A stretch of DNA of 8,573 bases from Actinomycetota bacterium (GTDB lineage: Bacteria > Actinomycetota > Acidimicrobiia > Acidimicrobiales > RAAP-2): NCBI GenBank assembly GCA_009701115.1, contig WLKR01000036.1, positions 1 through 8,573 of the forward strand, written 5' to 3'. Of the stretch, positions 1-6,891 are shown one piece after another. The notes under the pieces are model-generated. The model worked only from the letters and a program-made list of their open reading frames with translations. It was not told where the DNA came from and did no database searches. The position numbers were made by a program, and so were the translations under genes. Every line of letters starts with the position of its first letter. Positions within the stretch are counted from its first letter, which is position 1.

Positions 1-172
1 CCAAGCTGACGTTCTGTTAGTCCGCGAACTTCTTGGCCACGGCTCGATGGACGTGGCCGACCCGTACTACGGACGCGACGAGGACTTTGACGACTGTCTG
101 GCAAGGTTGCGGGAAGTTACTCCGCTGGTCGTGCGGGAAGTACAGCTTCGCCTCACTGACCCCGCAGTTTGA
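1..172 (+). CDS. Low-molecular-weight protein tyrosine phosphatase, C-terminal part (5' truncated)
   Basis: The open frame enters from the left edge (first full codon at 2) and stops at TGA 170-172, leaving 56 residues. The visible stretch contains MDVADPYYGRDEDFDDCL. This matches the C-terminal signature of low-molecular-weight protein tyrosine (or arginine) phosphatases, where the Asp of DPYYG is the general acid that protonates the leaving group. The N-terminal CX5R phosphate-binding loop lies outside the window, so catalytic competence cannot be judged. These are small cytosolic enzymes of about 150-160 residues that dephosphorylate proteins. The next gene begins within about 35 nt on the same strand, so it probably shares this transcript. 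The family call is fairly secure because the DPYYG-DFD-CL spacing is distinctive; the substrate is unknown. Confidence 0.8.
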   Translation, partial: QADVLLVRELLGHGSMDVADPYYGRDEDFDDCLARLREVTPLVVREVQLRLTDPAV

Positions 173-207
173 TGTGAGTCAGGGTCTTCAAGAATTAGGC
201 TTTCGCC

Positions 208-1383
208 ATCACCGAGACCGCCCCCACTCAACAAACTCTTCTCACCCGAGTTCTCCACGCCGAAACAGCGGGTGGCGCCACACTCCTGGCGGGACTGTTG
301 ACTGCCCTGACGTGGGCCAATGTCGACCCCAACTCGTATCATCGCTTCCTGAGTTGGTCGCTACCGGAGTTCTTGCATCACTGGGAGATTGGCACGACGT
401 ACTCCCTCGTCGTCAATGGCCTCATGACTCTCTTCTTCTTCGCCATTGGTATTGAACTCAGTCACGAAATCAGAATCGGCCAACTGCGTGATACGCGCAA
501 AGCGATTGCACCGATTGTTTCGGCCCTGGGTGGGATGCTCGGAACGGCCCTCGTCATCAGCGTGCTCGGCTGGCTCTTTCACAACGCCCCCGCGAGATCC
601 TCTTGGGGCGTTCCTATGGCGACCGACGTGGCTTTTGCCCTCGGCGTTTTGGCACTAGCCGGTCCTCGCATCCCTCGCGAATTGCGAGTCTTTCTTCTGA
701 CGCTGGCCGTGGCCGATGACATCTTTTCAGTGATCGCCTTGGCTCTGACGGGGCCTCACGCCCCTGACGTGGCGTGGACGTTGATCGCCGTGGCAGCTGG
801 GCTGGCGGTCGCCAAGTTCGCCCGATTTATTCCCACGGCCCTCTGGGTCGTTGCGCTCGTCCTCGAATGGCTCCTCTTTACCAAGGCCGGCGTGGAGCCA
901 TCACTAGCCGGTGTCGTTATTGGACTAGCTGTCCCATTTCACGGGGAACGAAGTGTGGGTCACCGCCTAGAGATACCCGTCATGCTCGCCTCCACTTGGT
1001 TAACACTCCCCCTCTTCGCCTTTGTGGCGACTGGCGTGACCTGGAGTGCAATTGTTTGGGACCAGACGGGTTGGCAGTTCGGTTTATTCCTTCTGCTCGC
1101 CCGTGGTATCGGCAAAGTGGCGGGCATTGTTGGCGTCGTCAGCCTGACCAGACGCGCCGGGATTGGTCCAGATCCATCACTCACAAAACCAATGTTCGCT
1201 GGCCTTGCGATGCTCTGCGCCGTGGGCTTCACTGTTCCCCTGCTCTTTGCTGGCAACGTCTTTGGCGTGCCGTCGTCGCTCTACCTCATGGCCACGTTGA
1301 GCCTGTTGGTGGCGTCACTGCTCTGCGCCATTGCGGGCGTGGTGATCCTTCGCCGAAGCACTGCGCAACTCGTGGCAGAGTAG
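208..1383 (+). CDS. nhaA: Na+/H+ antiporter NhaA
   Basis: This inner-membrane antiporter exchanges sodium for protons and supports pH and salt homeostasis. The frame from 208 gives 391 residues, close to the 388 of E. coli NhaA. Family landmarks occur in order. GIELSHEIRIGQLRD follows an early helix. WGVPMATDVAFALGVLAL carries Asp140 (E. coli Asp133 position). LAVADDIFSVIALAL carries the ion-binding pair Asp170-Asp171 (E. coli Asp163-Asp164). AGVEPSLAGVVIG, PLFAFVATGV, RGIGKVAGIVG with Lys303 (E. coli Lys300 position) and AVGFTVPLLFAG follow. The start is unusual. The first ATG/GTG/TTG in frame is TTG 298, but codons before it read VLHAETAGGATLLAGLL, which matches the conserved NhaA N-terminus and first helix. 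The frame is open back to a TAG at 196-198. ATC 208 would give a natural-looking MTETAPTQQ start, with AGG at 197-199 as a weak ribosome binding site. Start at 298 would give 361 residues. It is flanked closely by the phosphatase (35 nt) and the flavoprotein (19 nt), suggesting one operon. Confidence 0.93.
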   Translation: MTETAPTQQTLLTRVLHAETAGGATLLAGLLTALTWANVDPNSYHRFLSWSLPEFLHHWEIGTTYSLVVNGLMTLFFFAIGIELSHEIRIGQLRDTRKAIAPIVSALGGMLGTALVISVLGWLFHNAPARSSWGVPMATDVAFALGVLALAGPRIPRELRVFLLTLAVADDIFSVIALALTGPHAPDVAWTLIAVAAGLAVAKFARFIPTALWVVALVLEWLLFTKAGVEPSLAGVVIGLAVPFHGERSVGHRLEIPVMLASTWLTLPLFAFVATGVTWSAIVWDQTGWQFGLFLLLARGIGKVAGIVGVVSLTRRAGIGPDPSLTKPMFAGLAMLCAVGFTVPLLFAGNVFGVPSSLYLMATLSLLVASLLCAIAGVVILRRSTAQLVAE

Positions 1384-1402
1384 AAAGGCTAAAGGAGCAC
1401 CG

Positions 1403-2365
1403 ATGAAGACACGCTTGACGGAAATATTAAAGATTGAACACCCCATCATGCTGGCCGGTATGGGTGGTGTTTCCTACTCCGCTCTCTCCGCGGCTGTATC
1501 TAACGCTGGTGGTTACGGCTGCCTCGGCGCCAGCACCATGAGCTCCGAAGTCCTGGCCGATGAGATTGCCCGCACCAAGGCGGCGACCGACAAGCCGTTT
1601 GGCGTTGACCTGCTCACCGCATTCCCCGACTCTCTCGTCAAGAACGTAGAACTGCTCATCGAAGGTGGCGCCACCACGTTCGTGGCCGGACTCGGCGTAC
1701 CGACGCACGTCGTTGATCTCTGTCACCGCAATAACGTTCTCGTTGTTTCCATGTGTGGCAAGGTCGAGCACGCCAAGCGGGCCGTAGACGCCGGTTGCGA
1801 CATTGTCGTGGCCCAGGGCACCGAAGCGGGTGGACACACCGGAACCGTTGCGACCTTTCCTCTCGTTCCCATGATCGTTGACGCCGTAGGCAAAGACGTT
1901 CCCGTCGTGGCCGCTGGTGGCATCTTTGATGGTCGCGGTCTCGCCGCCGCCCTCGCGCTAGGTGCCGACGGCGTCTGGATTGGTACTCGTTTTATCGCGA
2001 CATTGGAAGCGCGTGTGCTGCCTGGTTTCCGCGAAGGCATCATCGCCTCTCGCGAAGACGGCACCATCATCTCTAAGGGATTCAGTGGCAAGACCATGCG
2101 CGTCTTGAAGAACGATCAAACGGCCGAGTACGAGCAGAACCCTGCACTCATTCAGCCGTTCCCTCAGCAGCTCATGACCAGTCTGTCGAACGGCACCTTC
2201 CACCTCGGTGGTGACGAAATGACGACCGGCGTCGACCCGGCACGCGAGGGCTACCCCGCCGGTCAGGCCTCGGGTGCCATTAACTCCGTTGTTTCGGCCG
2301 GTTCAATCGTGGCCTCGATGATGGCTGAGGCCGAAGCAGCGATTGCTCGCATCGCCAAGCTGTAG
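1403..2365 (+). CDS. Nitronate monooxygenase-like FMN flavoprotein
   Basis: This is a 320-residue TIM-barrel flavoprotein of the nitronate monooxygenase (2-nitropropane dioxygenase) family. The family uses FMN and oxygen to oxidise toxic nitronates such as propionate 3-nitronate; the FabK enoyl-ACP reductases are close relatives. It opens with IEHPIMLAGMGGVSYSAL (residues 11-28), the family's N-terminal flavin-site segment. GTEAGGHTG at 139-147 contains the candidate catalytic His145, VVAAGGIFDGRG at 168-179 is a phosphate-binding glycine loop, and GADGVWIGTRF at 187-197 is the second FMN phosphate contact. ATG 1403 is well supported by AAAGGAG at 1391-1397, five bases upstream. It follows nhaA by 19 nt. 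Its TAG stop directly abuts the stop of the oppositely oriented msrA. The absence of neighbouring fatty-acid synthesis genes argues against FabK, but the true substrate cannot be read from sequence. Confidence 0.88.
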   Translation: MKTRLTEILKIEHPIMLAGMGGVSYSALSAAVSNAGGYGCLGASTMSSEVLADEIARTKAATDKPFGVDLLTAFPDSLVKNVELLIEGGATTFVAGLGVPTHVVDLCHRNNVLVVSMCGKVEHAKRAVDAGCDIVVAQGTEAGGHTGTVATFPLVPMIVDAVGKDVPVVAAGGIFDGRGLAAALALGADGVWIGTRFIATLEARVLPGFREGIIASREDGTIISKGFSGKTMRVLKNDQTAEYEQNPALIQPFPQQLMTSLSNGTFHLGGDEMTTGVDPAREGYPAGQASGAINSVVSAGSIVASMMAEAEAAIARIAKL

Positions 2366-3001
2366 CTACAGAAGCCCCACGGGGCAACTCACGCCAGTGC
2401 CACCAATGCCGCAGTAGCCGTTGGGGTTCGCGGTGAGGTACTGCTGGTGGTACTCCTCGGCAAAGTAGAACGTGGCTGCCGGTGCCACCTCGGTCGTGAT
2501 GCCGCCAAACCGCGACGCCGAGAGGCGAAGTTGATAGTCCGCGAGTACTGCACGAGCTTCACGCTCTTGATCAGCGCCGACGAAGTAAATCGCACTCCGA
2601 TACTGCGTCCCCACATCGCCACCCTGGCGAAAGCCCTGGGTTGGATCGTGGTTCTCAAAGAAGATGGCGAGCAGCTGGCGGTAGGTGACGATCGCGGGAT
2701 CAAAGGCCACCATCACGACTTCATTGTGATTGGTAAGACCCGAGCAGACCTCTTGGTAGGTCGGATTCGGCGTTTCGCCACCCTGGTAGCCCGAGGCGGT
2801 GACGTAGACGCCCGGTGTTTCGTAGAACTTGCGCTCGGCGCCCCAGAAGCAGCCCATGCCAAAGTAGGCCAGCTCAATACCTGAGGGGTAGGGGGCGTGA
2901 AGTGAAACGTTGAGCGTGAGGTGGTTTCGATCGACCTGGATTGCCTGGGTGCGACCGGGCAAGGTATCGGTGGGGTTGACCATTTCAGTTCGTGTACGCA
3001 T
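2366..3001 (-). CDS. msrA: Peptide methionine-S-sulfoxide reductase MsrA
   Basis: This cytosolic repair enzyme reduces the S-epimer of methionine sulfoxide in proteins and free methionine, with thioredoxin as the usual reductant. The 211-residue protein resembles the longer E. coli-type MsrA (212 residues). The catalytic motif GCFWG places Cys51. TPNPTYQEVCSG, FFENHDPTQG and GTQYRSAIYF are the core family blocks, and AEEYHQQYLTANPNGYCGIGG leads to the recycling cysteines Cys197 and Cys206. The N-terminal VNPTDTLPGR resembles the leader of the E. coli-type enzymes, supporting ATG 3001 or the in-frame ATG at 2983. No clear ribosome binding site precedes either, so translation may be coupled to the MFS gene that ends 9 nt upstream. 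The stop codon abuts that of the flavoprotein gene on the other strand. No msrB is visible here. Confidence 0.95.
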   Translation of the reverse strand: MRTRTEMVNPTDTLPGRTQAIQVDRNHLTLNVSLHAPYPSGIELAYFGMGCFWGAERKFYETPGVYVTASGYQGGETPNPTYQEVCSGLTNHNEVVMVAFDPAIVTYRQLLAIFFENHDPTQGFRQGGDVGTQYRSAIYFVGADQEREARAVLADYQLRLSASRFGGITTEVAPAATFYFAEEYHQQYLTANPNGYCGIGGTGVSCPVGLL

Positions 3002-3010
3002 AGGCGCAGA

Positions 3011-4429
3011 TTACGGGCGTCGGGCACTCCGTATTGCGACAAGAACGGCGATTGCTGCGGGGACAATCAGGGTGGCAATGGCTACGCGATTAGAAGTGGC
3101 GTGATTGTGCTCAAGAATCACCATGGCCGAGGTGGCGAGCGCCATGCCAATGGCACTACCGGCCGCACGAGCCAGGTTTAACGTTCCCGAGGCCAATCCC
3201 CGGTCTTCGAGGTGGACGCCCTCCATGACGAGAGAGTTATTCGTGGTGTTGGCTGCGCCGATGGCGAGTCCAATCAGGACGAGCAGTCCCGCCACAATTT
3301 TCCCGTTGGGCGCCACCGAAATGCCGACCAACGAGAGGGCAATCGTCGCCATAGAGATCTGCTGTACCAGTCCCGAGGAGAGGCGACGGCGGATACGACC
3401 GCTGAGTGGAGCCATCAGAGCCAAACCAATCGGAATGGCCATGGTGGCCTCACTGGCGTGAACAATCGAGGCCCCGAAGTCCCTCTTCACAAAGAAGGGA
3501 ACGGTCACCAGGAGTCCGAAGAATGAAATGTATGTCAGGACAAGCAGCGCTATCGAAAAGCGCACTTCAATCATGCGAAAGAGTCGAGGCAGAAAAATCG
3601 GTGCCTTGGCCCGTCGCTCGATCGGAAAGAGAGCCATCGTGGCACTAATGCCGATTGCAATGAATCCCAGCGTGGGTCCGTTCCAGCCAATCTTGGCGGC
3701 CAAGGTCATCCCACCGAGAATGCCGGCTGCGGCCGTGGCCAGCACCACCGAGCCCAGTACGTCGAGCGGTGCCTTGGGTGCGACGACTCTTGTACGAGGC
3801 AAGAAGAGAACCGAGGCCACCAGCGCGGCGAAGGCAATCGGGGCGCTCATGAGAAAGATAAAACGCCACGGAATGTGACCAATGAGCAGACCACCCACGA
3901 AGGGACCGATGGCGAGTCCGATGGCTTGCGAGGCCGCTTGGATACCGAGTGCAGTGGTTCGCTGGTGCTCTTTAACCGAGGCCGTTATGAGGGCTACCGA
4001 GTTGGCCTGGACCATTGCGATACCGAGTGCGCTCACCGATCGGGCGACCAACAAAATCACGAAGTGATGGGCCGAGAGCGTCGCGGCCACGGCACCCACG
4101 AGAAAGATGATGAAACCGTCAACGTAGACCCGCTTGCGACCGAGCGTGTCGGCGCGACGACCAAAGAGCAGCAGGGTGGCGACCATTACGACGAAGGGGG
4201 CCAGACCAATCCAAACAACTTCCGATAGCGGACGGTGGAGTTTCTCCACCAGCGTCGGATAGGCCACGGTGATGACCCCGTTGTCGATTTGGCTCATCAC
4301 GGCACCGAGACAGACGGCAGTCACGGCGAGCCACTCCGCGTGTCGATACTCGCGGATACTTCGAGGGCGAGCTCGTTCGGCACGACCGGGAAGTTCGGCC
4401 GGCTCGCCTAAGTACTCGGGATATGACAC
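3011..4429 (-). CDS. MFS exporter, DHA2 (14-helix) drug:H+ antiporter type
   Basis: This is a 472-residue inner-membrane protein of the major facilitator superfamily, expected to expel small molecules in exchange for protons. A charged N-terminal tail of about 30 residues is followed by MSQIDNGVITVAYP (about 45-58), a variant of the DHA2 motif (lDxTivnvALP) with Asn in place of Thr. Motif A is GRRADTLGRKRV (90-101), and antiporter motif C is in GIQAASQAIGLAIGPFVGG (162-180). The C-terminal half includes GTLNLARAAGSAIGMAL, typical of the family. The frame is open further upstream to ATG 4516, which would add 29 residues with no family resemblance and overlap the divergent ABC gene. I therefore prefer GTG 4429, although it lacks an obvious ribosome binding site. 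It appears to be the first gene of a two-gene unit with msrA. The substrate cannot be predicted. Confidence 0.87.
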   Translation of the reverse strand: MSYPEYLGEPAELPGRAERARPRSIREYRHAEWLAVTAVCLGAVMSQIDNGVITVAYPTLVEKLHRPLSEVVWIGLAPFVVMVATLLLFGRRADTLGRKRVYVDGFIIFLVGAVAATLSAHHFVILLVARSVSALGIAMVQANSVALITASVKEHQRTTALGIQAASQAIGLAIGPFVGGLLIGHIPWRFIFLMSAPIAFAALVASVLFLPRTRVVAPKAPLDVLGSVVLATAAAGILGGMTLAAKIGWNGPTLGFIAIGISATMALFPIERRAKAPIFLPRLFRMIEVRFSIALLVLTYISFFGLLVTVPFFVKRDFGASIVHASEATMAIPIGLALMAPLSGRIRRRLSSGLVQQISMATIALSLVGISVAPNGKIVAGLLVLIGLAIGAANTTNNSLVMEGVHLEDRGLASGTLNLARAAGSAIGMALATSAMVILEHNHATSNRVAIATLIVPAAIAVLVAIRSARRP

Positions 4430-4438
4430 AACATCAGT

Positions 4439-4467
4439 TTGACAGTTTCTGCGGAGAGATTGTGAAA
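4439..4467 (+). promoter_or_regulatory. Possible promoter for the ABC exporter-nitroreductase operon
   Basis: A perfect consensus -35 hexamer TTGACA lies at 4439-4444, in the only space between the divergent MFS and ABC genes. At 16-17 bases spacing the -10 position reads TGTGAA or GTGAAA, a poor match to TATAAT, so the promoter is weak or activator-dependent if real. CAGTTT occurs twice here (4435-4440 and 4443-4448), a short direct repeat overlapping the -35 that could be part of an operator. No comparably good minus-strand promoter was seen. Confidence 0.35.
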
Positions 4468-4488
4468 GCGGGGTGGTAGACCGAGTAC

Positions 4489-4493
4489 GGAGG
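4489..4493 (+). promoter_or_regulatory. Ribosome binding site GGAGG fixing the GTG start of the ABC ATPase
   Basis: GGAGG sits five bases before GTG 4499-4501. It makes this GTG the clear start, because the protein then begins MIEVQHLTKRFG, the normal N-terminus of this ATPase family. Confidence 0.8.
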
Positions 4494-4498
4494 TTTAC

Positions 4499-5416
4499 GT
4501 GATCGAAGTTCAACATCTCACCAAGCGTTTCGGCGACAACCTGGCCGTTGACGACTTGAGTTTCACCGTAAAGCCCGGAATCGTTACGGGCTTTCTCGGT
4601 CCCAACGGATCGGGAAAATCAACCACAATGCGCCTGATTCTGGGCCTGAACTCCCCCACCAGTGGCACCGCCACTATCAACGGACATCGGTTCGCTGAAC
4701 TCAAGGTCCCATTGCGCGAGGTCGGAGCGCTTCTGGACGCCAAGGCTCTCCATCCCGGTCGCTCAGCGCGCAATCAACTGGTCGCGCTCGCTCTCTCGAA
4801 CCAAATCAGCTTGAGCCGCGTCGACGAAGTTCTCGACATCGTTGGCTTAACCGAAGTCGCCAATCGTCGCGCCGGTGACTTTTCACTCGGCATGAGCCAA
4901 CGCCTTGGCATTGCCTCGGCCCTCCTGGGCGACCCCGGCACGTTGATGTTCGACGAACCAATCAACGGACTCGACCCCGAAGGTATCCGATGGGTCCGTG
5001 ACTTTTTTCAACAGCTCGCCGACGAAGGGCGAACCGTCCTCGTCAGCTCTCACCTCATGAGCGAAATGGCTCTTACCGCCGATCACTTCATCATCATTGG
5101 CCGTGGTCGCCTGATTACCGAAGGATCAAAGGAAGAGCTCGCCAAGAGCGGCACGGGATCGGTGCACGTGCGCACTCCCTTGCATCAAGAGTTCAAGCAG
5201 TTGGTAACGGACAAGCAGTGGCAGATGCGCGAAGAGGCCGACGCCTTTGTGATCGAAGGGGTCCCCGTGGCCGAAATTGGCGATCAAAGCTTCGCCGCCG
5301 GAATTCCCTTGCACGAACTCTCGGCGCGCGAGGTTTCCCTCGAGGACTCATTCATGGCGCTCACCGCGGGAGCGGTCGAATACACGGGACGACGTATGCG
5401 TAAAGGAAAGCTGTAA
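4499..5416 (+). CDS. ABC-2 type exporter, ATP-binding subunit
   Basis: This is a 305-residue cytosolic ATPase that should pair with the permease encoded directly downstream. The nucleotide-binding domain fills roughly residues 1-215. Walker A is GPNGSGKST at 34-42. The signature loop is SLGMSQ at 129-134, a common variant of LSGGQ in actinobacterial DrrA/BcrA-like exporters. Walker B is TLMFDE at 148-153 with catalytic Glu153. The D-loop is GLDP at 157-160 and the H-loop His185 is in VSSHLM. All catalytic residues are present. A C-terminal region of about 90 residues, typical of the subfamily, follows and lacks recognisable motifs. The family exports antibiotics, lipids or peptides, so cargo cannot be named. 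Its TAA stop shares one base with the permease ATG (TAATG), indicating translational coupling. It is probably transcribed from the short divergent region upstream. Confidence 0.93.
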   Translation: MIEVQHLTKRFGDNLAVDDLSFTVKPGIVTGFLGPNGSGKSTTMRLILGLNSPTSGTATINGHRFAELKVPLREVGALLDAKALHPGRSARNQLVALALSNQISLSRVDEVLDIVGLTEVANRRAGDFSLGMSQRLGIASALLGDPGTLMFDEPINGLDPEGIRWVRDFFQQLADEGRTVLVSSHLMSEMALTADHFIIIGRGRLITEGSKEELAKSGTGSVHVRTPLHQEFKQLVTDKQWQMREEADAFVIEGVPVAEIGDQSFAAGIPLHELSAREVSLEDSFMALTAGAVEYTGRRMRKGKL

Positions 5417-6210
5417 TGCCCAGAGTTTCCATCATCTCCGTCATTCGTTCGGAGTTCCTAAAGCTTCGAACCCTCCGCTCCACGTGGCTGAGTTTTGCTA
5501 TCACCGCCGCGCTCACCATCGGGTTCGGCGCCCTAATTAGTTACGTCACCAAGATGCAGTTCCCAAAGATGTCGTTCATTGAGAAGGCCACTTTTGACCC
5601 CATTGCGATCTCTCTCGTGGGAACCCTCTTCGCACAGTTTGCGGTAGGGGTCATTGGAGCCTTGATGATTACCAGTGAATTCGTTTCCGGATCGATTCGC
5701 ACCACTCTGGCAGCGGTACCATCACGCATACGCGTTCTGGTGGCCAAGGCCGCAGTCCTTAAATTCAGCGTGCTCATCGTGGGATTGATTTGTGCCTTTG
5801 CGGCATTCCTTCTGGGTCAGGTCATCATGAGCGGTCCCGGCATTCCCACGGCGACGCTGGCCGACGCCAATACGCTGAGCGCAGTTCTGCTCGCCGGCCT
5901 CTACCTCATGTTGTTGTCGTTGCTCGGTTTTGGCTTAGGTCTCATTATCCGGCAAACGGCCGGCACTATCAGCGCCTTCGTCTCGATCTTGCTCGTACTC
6001 CCCCTCATTACGTTCCTACTTCCTGCCGCCTGGCGCGACGCCATCACCAAATTTCTGCCATCGAGCCTGGGTCGATCCATGATGTCGGCCCCCGGGTCAA
6101 TCACGGAAATTCCTCTCTTCAGTCCTTGGGCCGCCACCGGCATCCTCATTGGCTACGTTGTTCTGATTATCGGAATCGGGGCCTACCTGTTCGAACATCG
6201 GGACGTGTAG
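5416..6210 (+). CDS. ABC-2 type exporter, permease subunit
   Basis: This is a 264-residue integral membrane protein with about six hydrophobic segments near residues 24-45, 65-86, 117-138, 154-178, 183-203 and 238-258. That is the standard topology of ABC-2 permeases. Between helices two and three, SEFVSGSIRTTLAAVPSR matches the conserved E-x3-G-(S/T)-x-R-x-T-L element that follows helix two in this family. The N-terminal RSEFLKLRTLRSTW is the usual amphipathic cytosolic lead-in. ATG 5416 overlaps the ATPase stop by one base and follows a purine-rich AAAGGAAAG (5402-5410). It likely dimerises and works with the upstream ATPase. The three-base gap to the nitroreductase gene suggests one transcript for all three. 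Confidence 0.9.
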   Translation: MPRVSIISVIRSEFLKLRTLRSTWLSFAITAALTIGFGALISYVTKMQFPKMSFIEKATFDPIAISLVGTLFAQFAVGVIGALMITSEFVSGSIRTTLAAVPSRIRVLVAKAAVLKFSVLIVGLICAFAAFLLGQVIMSGPGIPTATLADANTLSAVLLAGLYLMLLSLLGFGLGLIIRQTAGTISAFVSILLVLPLITFLLPAAWRDAITKFLPSSLGRSMMSAPGSITEIPLFSPWAATGILIGYVVLIIGIGAYLFEHRDV

Positions 6211-6213
6211 CCC

Positions 6214-6891
6214 ATGGAACTTCGAGACGCACTTCGCACGACGGGTGCCATTCGTGACTTCCGCGACGCCCCAGTGACTGATGAGGTCCTGCAGGCCATC
6301 TTGGAGGATGCCCGCTTCGCCCCGAGCGGTGGCAACCGTCAGGCGTGGCACCTCATCGTCGTGAAGGATCACGCCACCCGCGTGGCGCTGCGCGACCTCT
6401 ACCTCGATGGCTGGCACGACTACATCGCGCATCACCTGGCGGGGCTACTTCCGTTTTCACCACTCGCGAGCGACGAGGACCGCCGAGCCGCTGAAGCCAA
6501 GCGAGCCGATGCCGAGGCACTTTCTCAGCCCACGGGATTTGCCGAGCGACTCGACAAATCACCCGTCCTGCTGGTGCTCCTCGCCGACCTCAGTGCCTTG
6601 GCGGCCATCGATCGTGACCTCGGCCGCTACACGATTACCGGTGGCGCCTCAATCTATCCCTTCGCATGGAGCATTCTCCTCGCGGCGCGTGAGCACGGTC
6701 TTGGCGGTGTCATGACGACCATCGCGACCCGCAACGAGCCGGCCGTCCAGGAGTTACTCGGCGTACCTTCGCATTTTGCGACGGCTTCGGTCATTGCGTT
6801 GGGCTATCCCGTCAAGGAGTTCACGAAGCTGAAGCGACGTGAGGTCGCCAGCTTTACAACAGTCGATCGCTACGACGGACCGGCTTTCTAG
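6214..6891 (+). CDS. Nitroreductase-family FMN oxidoreductase
   Basis: This is a 225-residue flavoprotein of the nitroreductase superfamily; members reduce nitro groups, quinones or other electron-poor substrates with NAD(P)H and are usually homodimers. The N-terminal LRTTGAIRDFRDAPV (8-21) supplies the first FMN-phosphate contacts. FAPSGGNRQAW (35-45) is the characteristic flavin loop. The segment at 143-169 (GGASIYPFAW, AAREHGLGG, MTT) is the second conserved block. The ATG lies 3 nt after the permease stop with only a weak GGGA ten bases upstream, so translational coupling is likely. The sequence resembles actinobacterial nitroreductases of unknown substrate. Its linkage to the exporter suggests that the enzyme modifies the exported compound or a related toxin, but this is inference. 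Its TAG overlaps the stop of the opposing CoA-transferase gene within CTAG. Confidence 0.9.
   Translation: MELRDALRTTGAIRDFRDAPVTDEVLQAILEDARFAPSGGNRQAWHLIVVKDHATRVALRDLYLDGWHDYIAHHLAGLLPFSPLASDEDRRAAEAKRADAEALSQPTGFAERLDKSPVLLVLLADLSALAAIDRDLGRYTITGGASIYPFAWSILLAAREHGLGGVMTTIATRNEPAVQELLGVPSHFATASVIALGYPVKEFTKLKRREVASFTTVDRYDGPAF

Larger units (their letters stand above)
4407..4493. repeat. Mirrored CCGAGTACnnAGG motif flanking the divergent promoter
   Basis: On the minus strand, 4420 to 4407 reads CCCGAGTACTTAGG. On the plus strand, 4480 to 4493 reads ACCGAGTACGGAGG. They agree at 11 of 14 positions, with an uninterrupted 8-base match (GTACTCGG at 4412-4419 against CCGAGTAC at 4481-4488). 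The left copy lies in the fourth to eighth codons of the MFS gene, and the right copy overlaps the ribosome binding site of the ABC gene. The symmetry about the shared promoter region could mark paired regulator sites, but chance is not excluded. Confidence 0.35.

Noticed and set aside
774..1406. A 210-codon open frame on the + strand
   Set aside because: It overlaps the hydrophobic core of nhaA in another frame and gives an Arg/Cys-rich, non-membrane sequence with no family features.
1403..2365. Enoyl-ACP reductase FabK as the name for the flavoprotein
   Set aside because: It is a related fold, but there are no fatty-acid synthesis neighbours. The GTEAGGHTG motif occurs in both groups, so the broader nitronate monooxygenase-like call is safer.
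2374..2385. GCCCC-AC-GGGGC as an intrinsic terminator for the flavoprotein gene
   Set aside because: The loop is only two bases, no T run follows on either strand, and the sequence encodes the conserved end of MsrA.
4430..4516. Upstream extension of the MFS gene to ATG 4516
   Set aside because: It would add 29 residues with no resemblance to the family, overlap the start of the ABC ATPase gene and occupy the shared promoter region.
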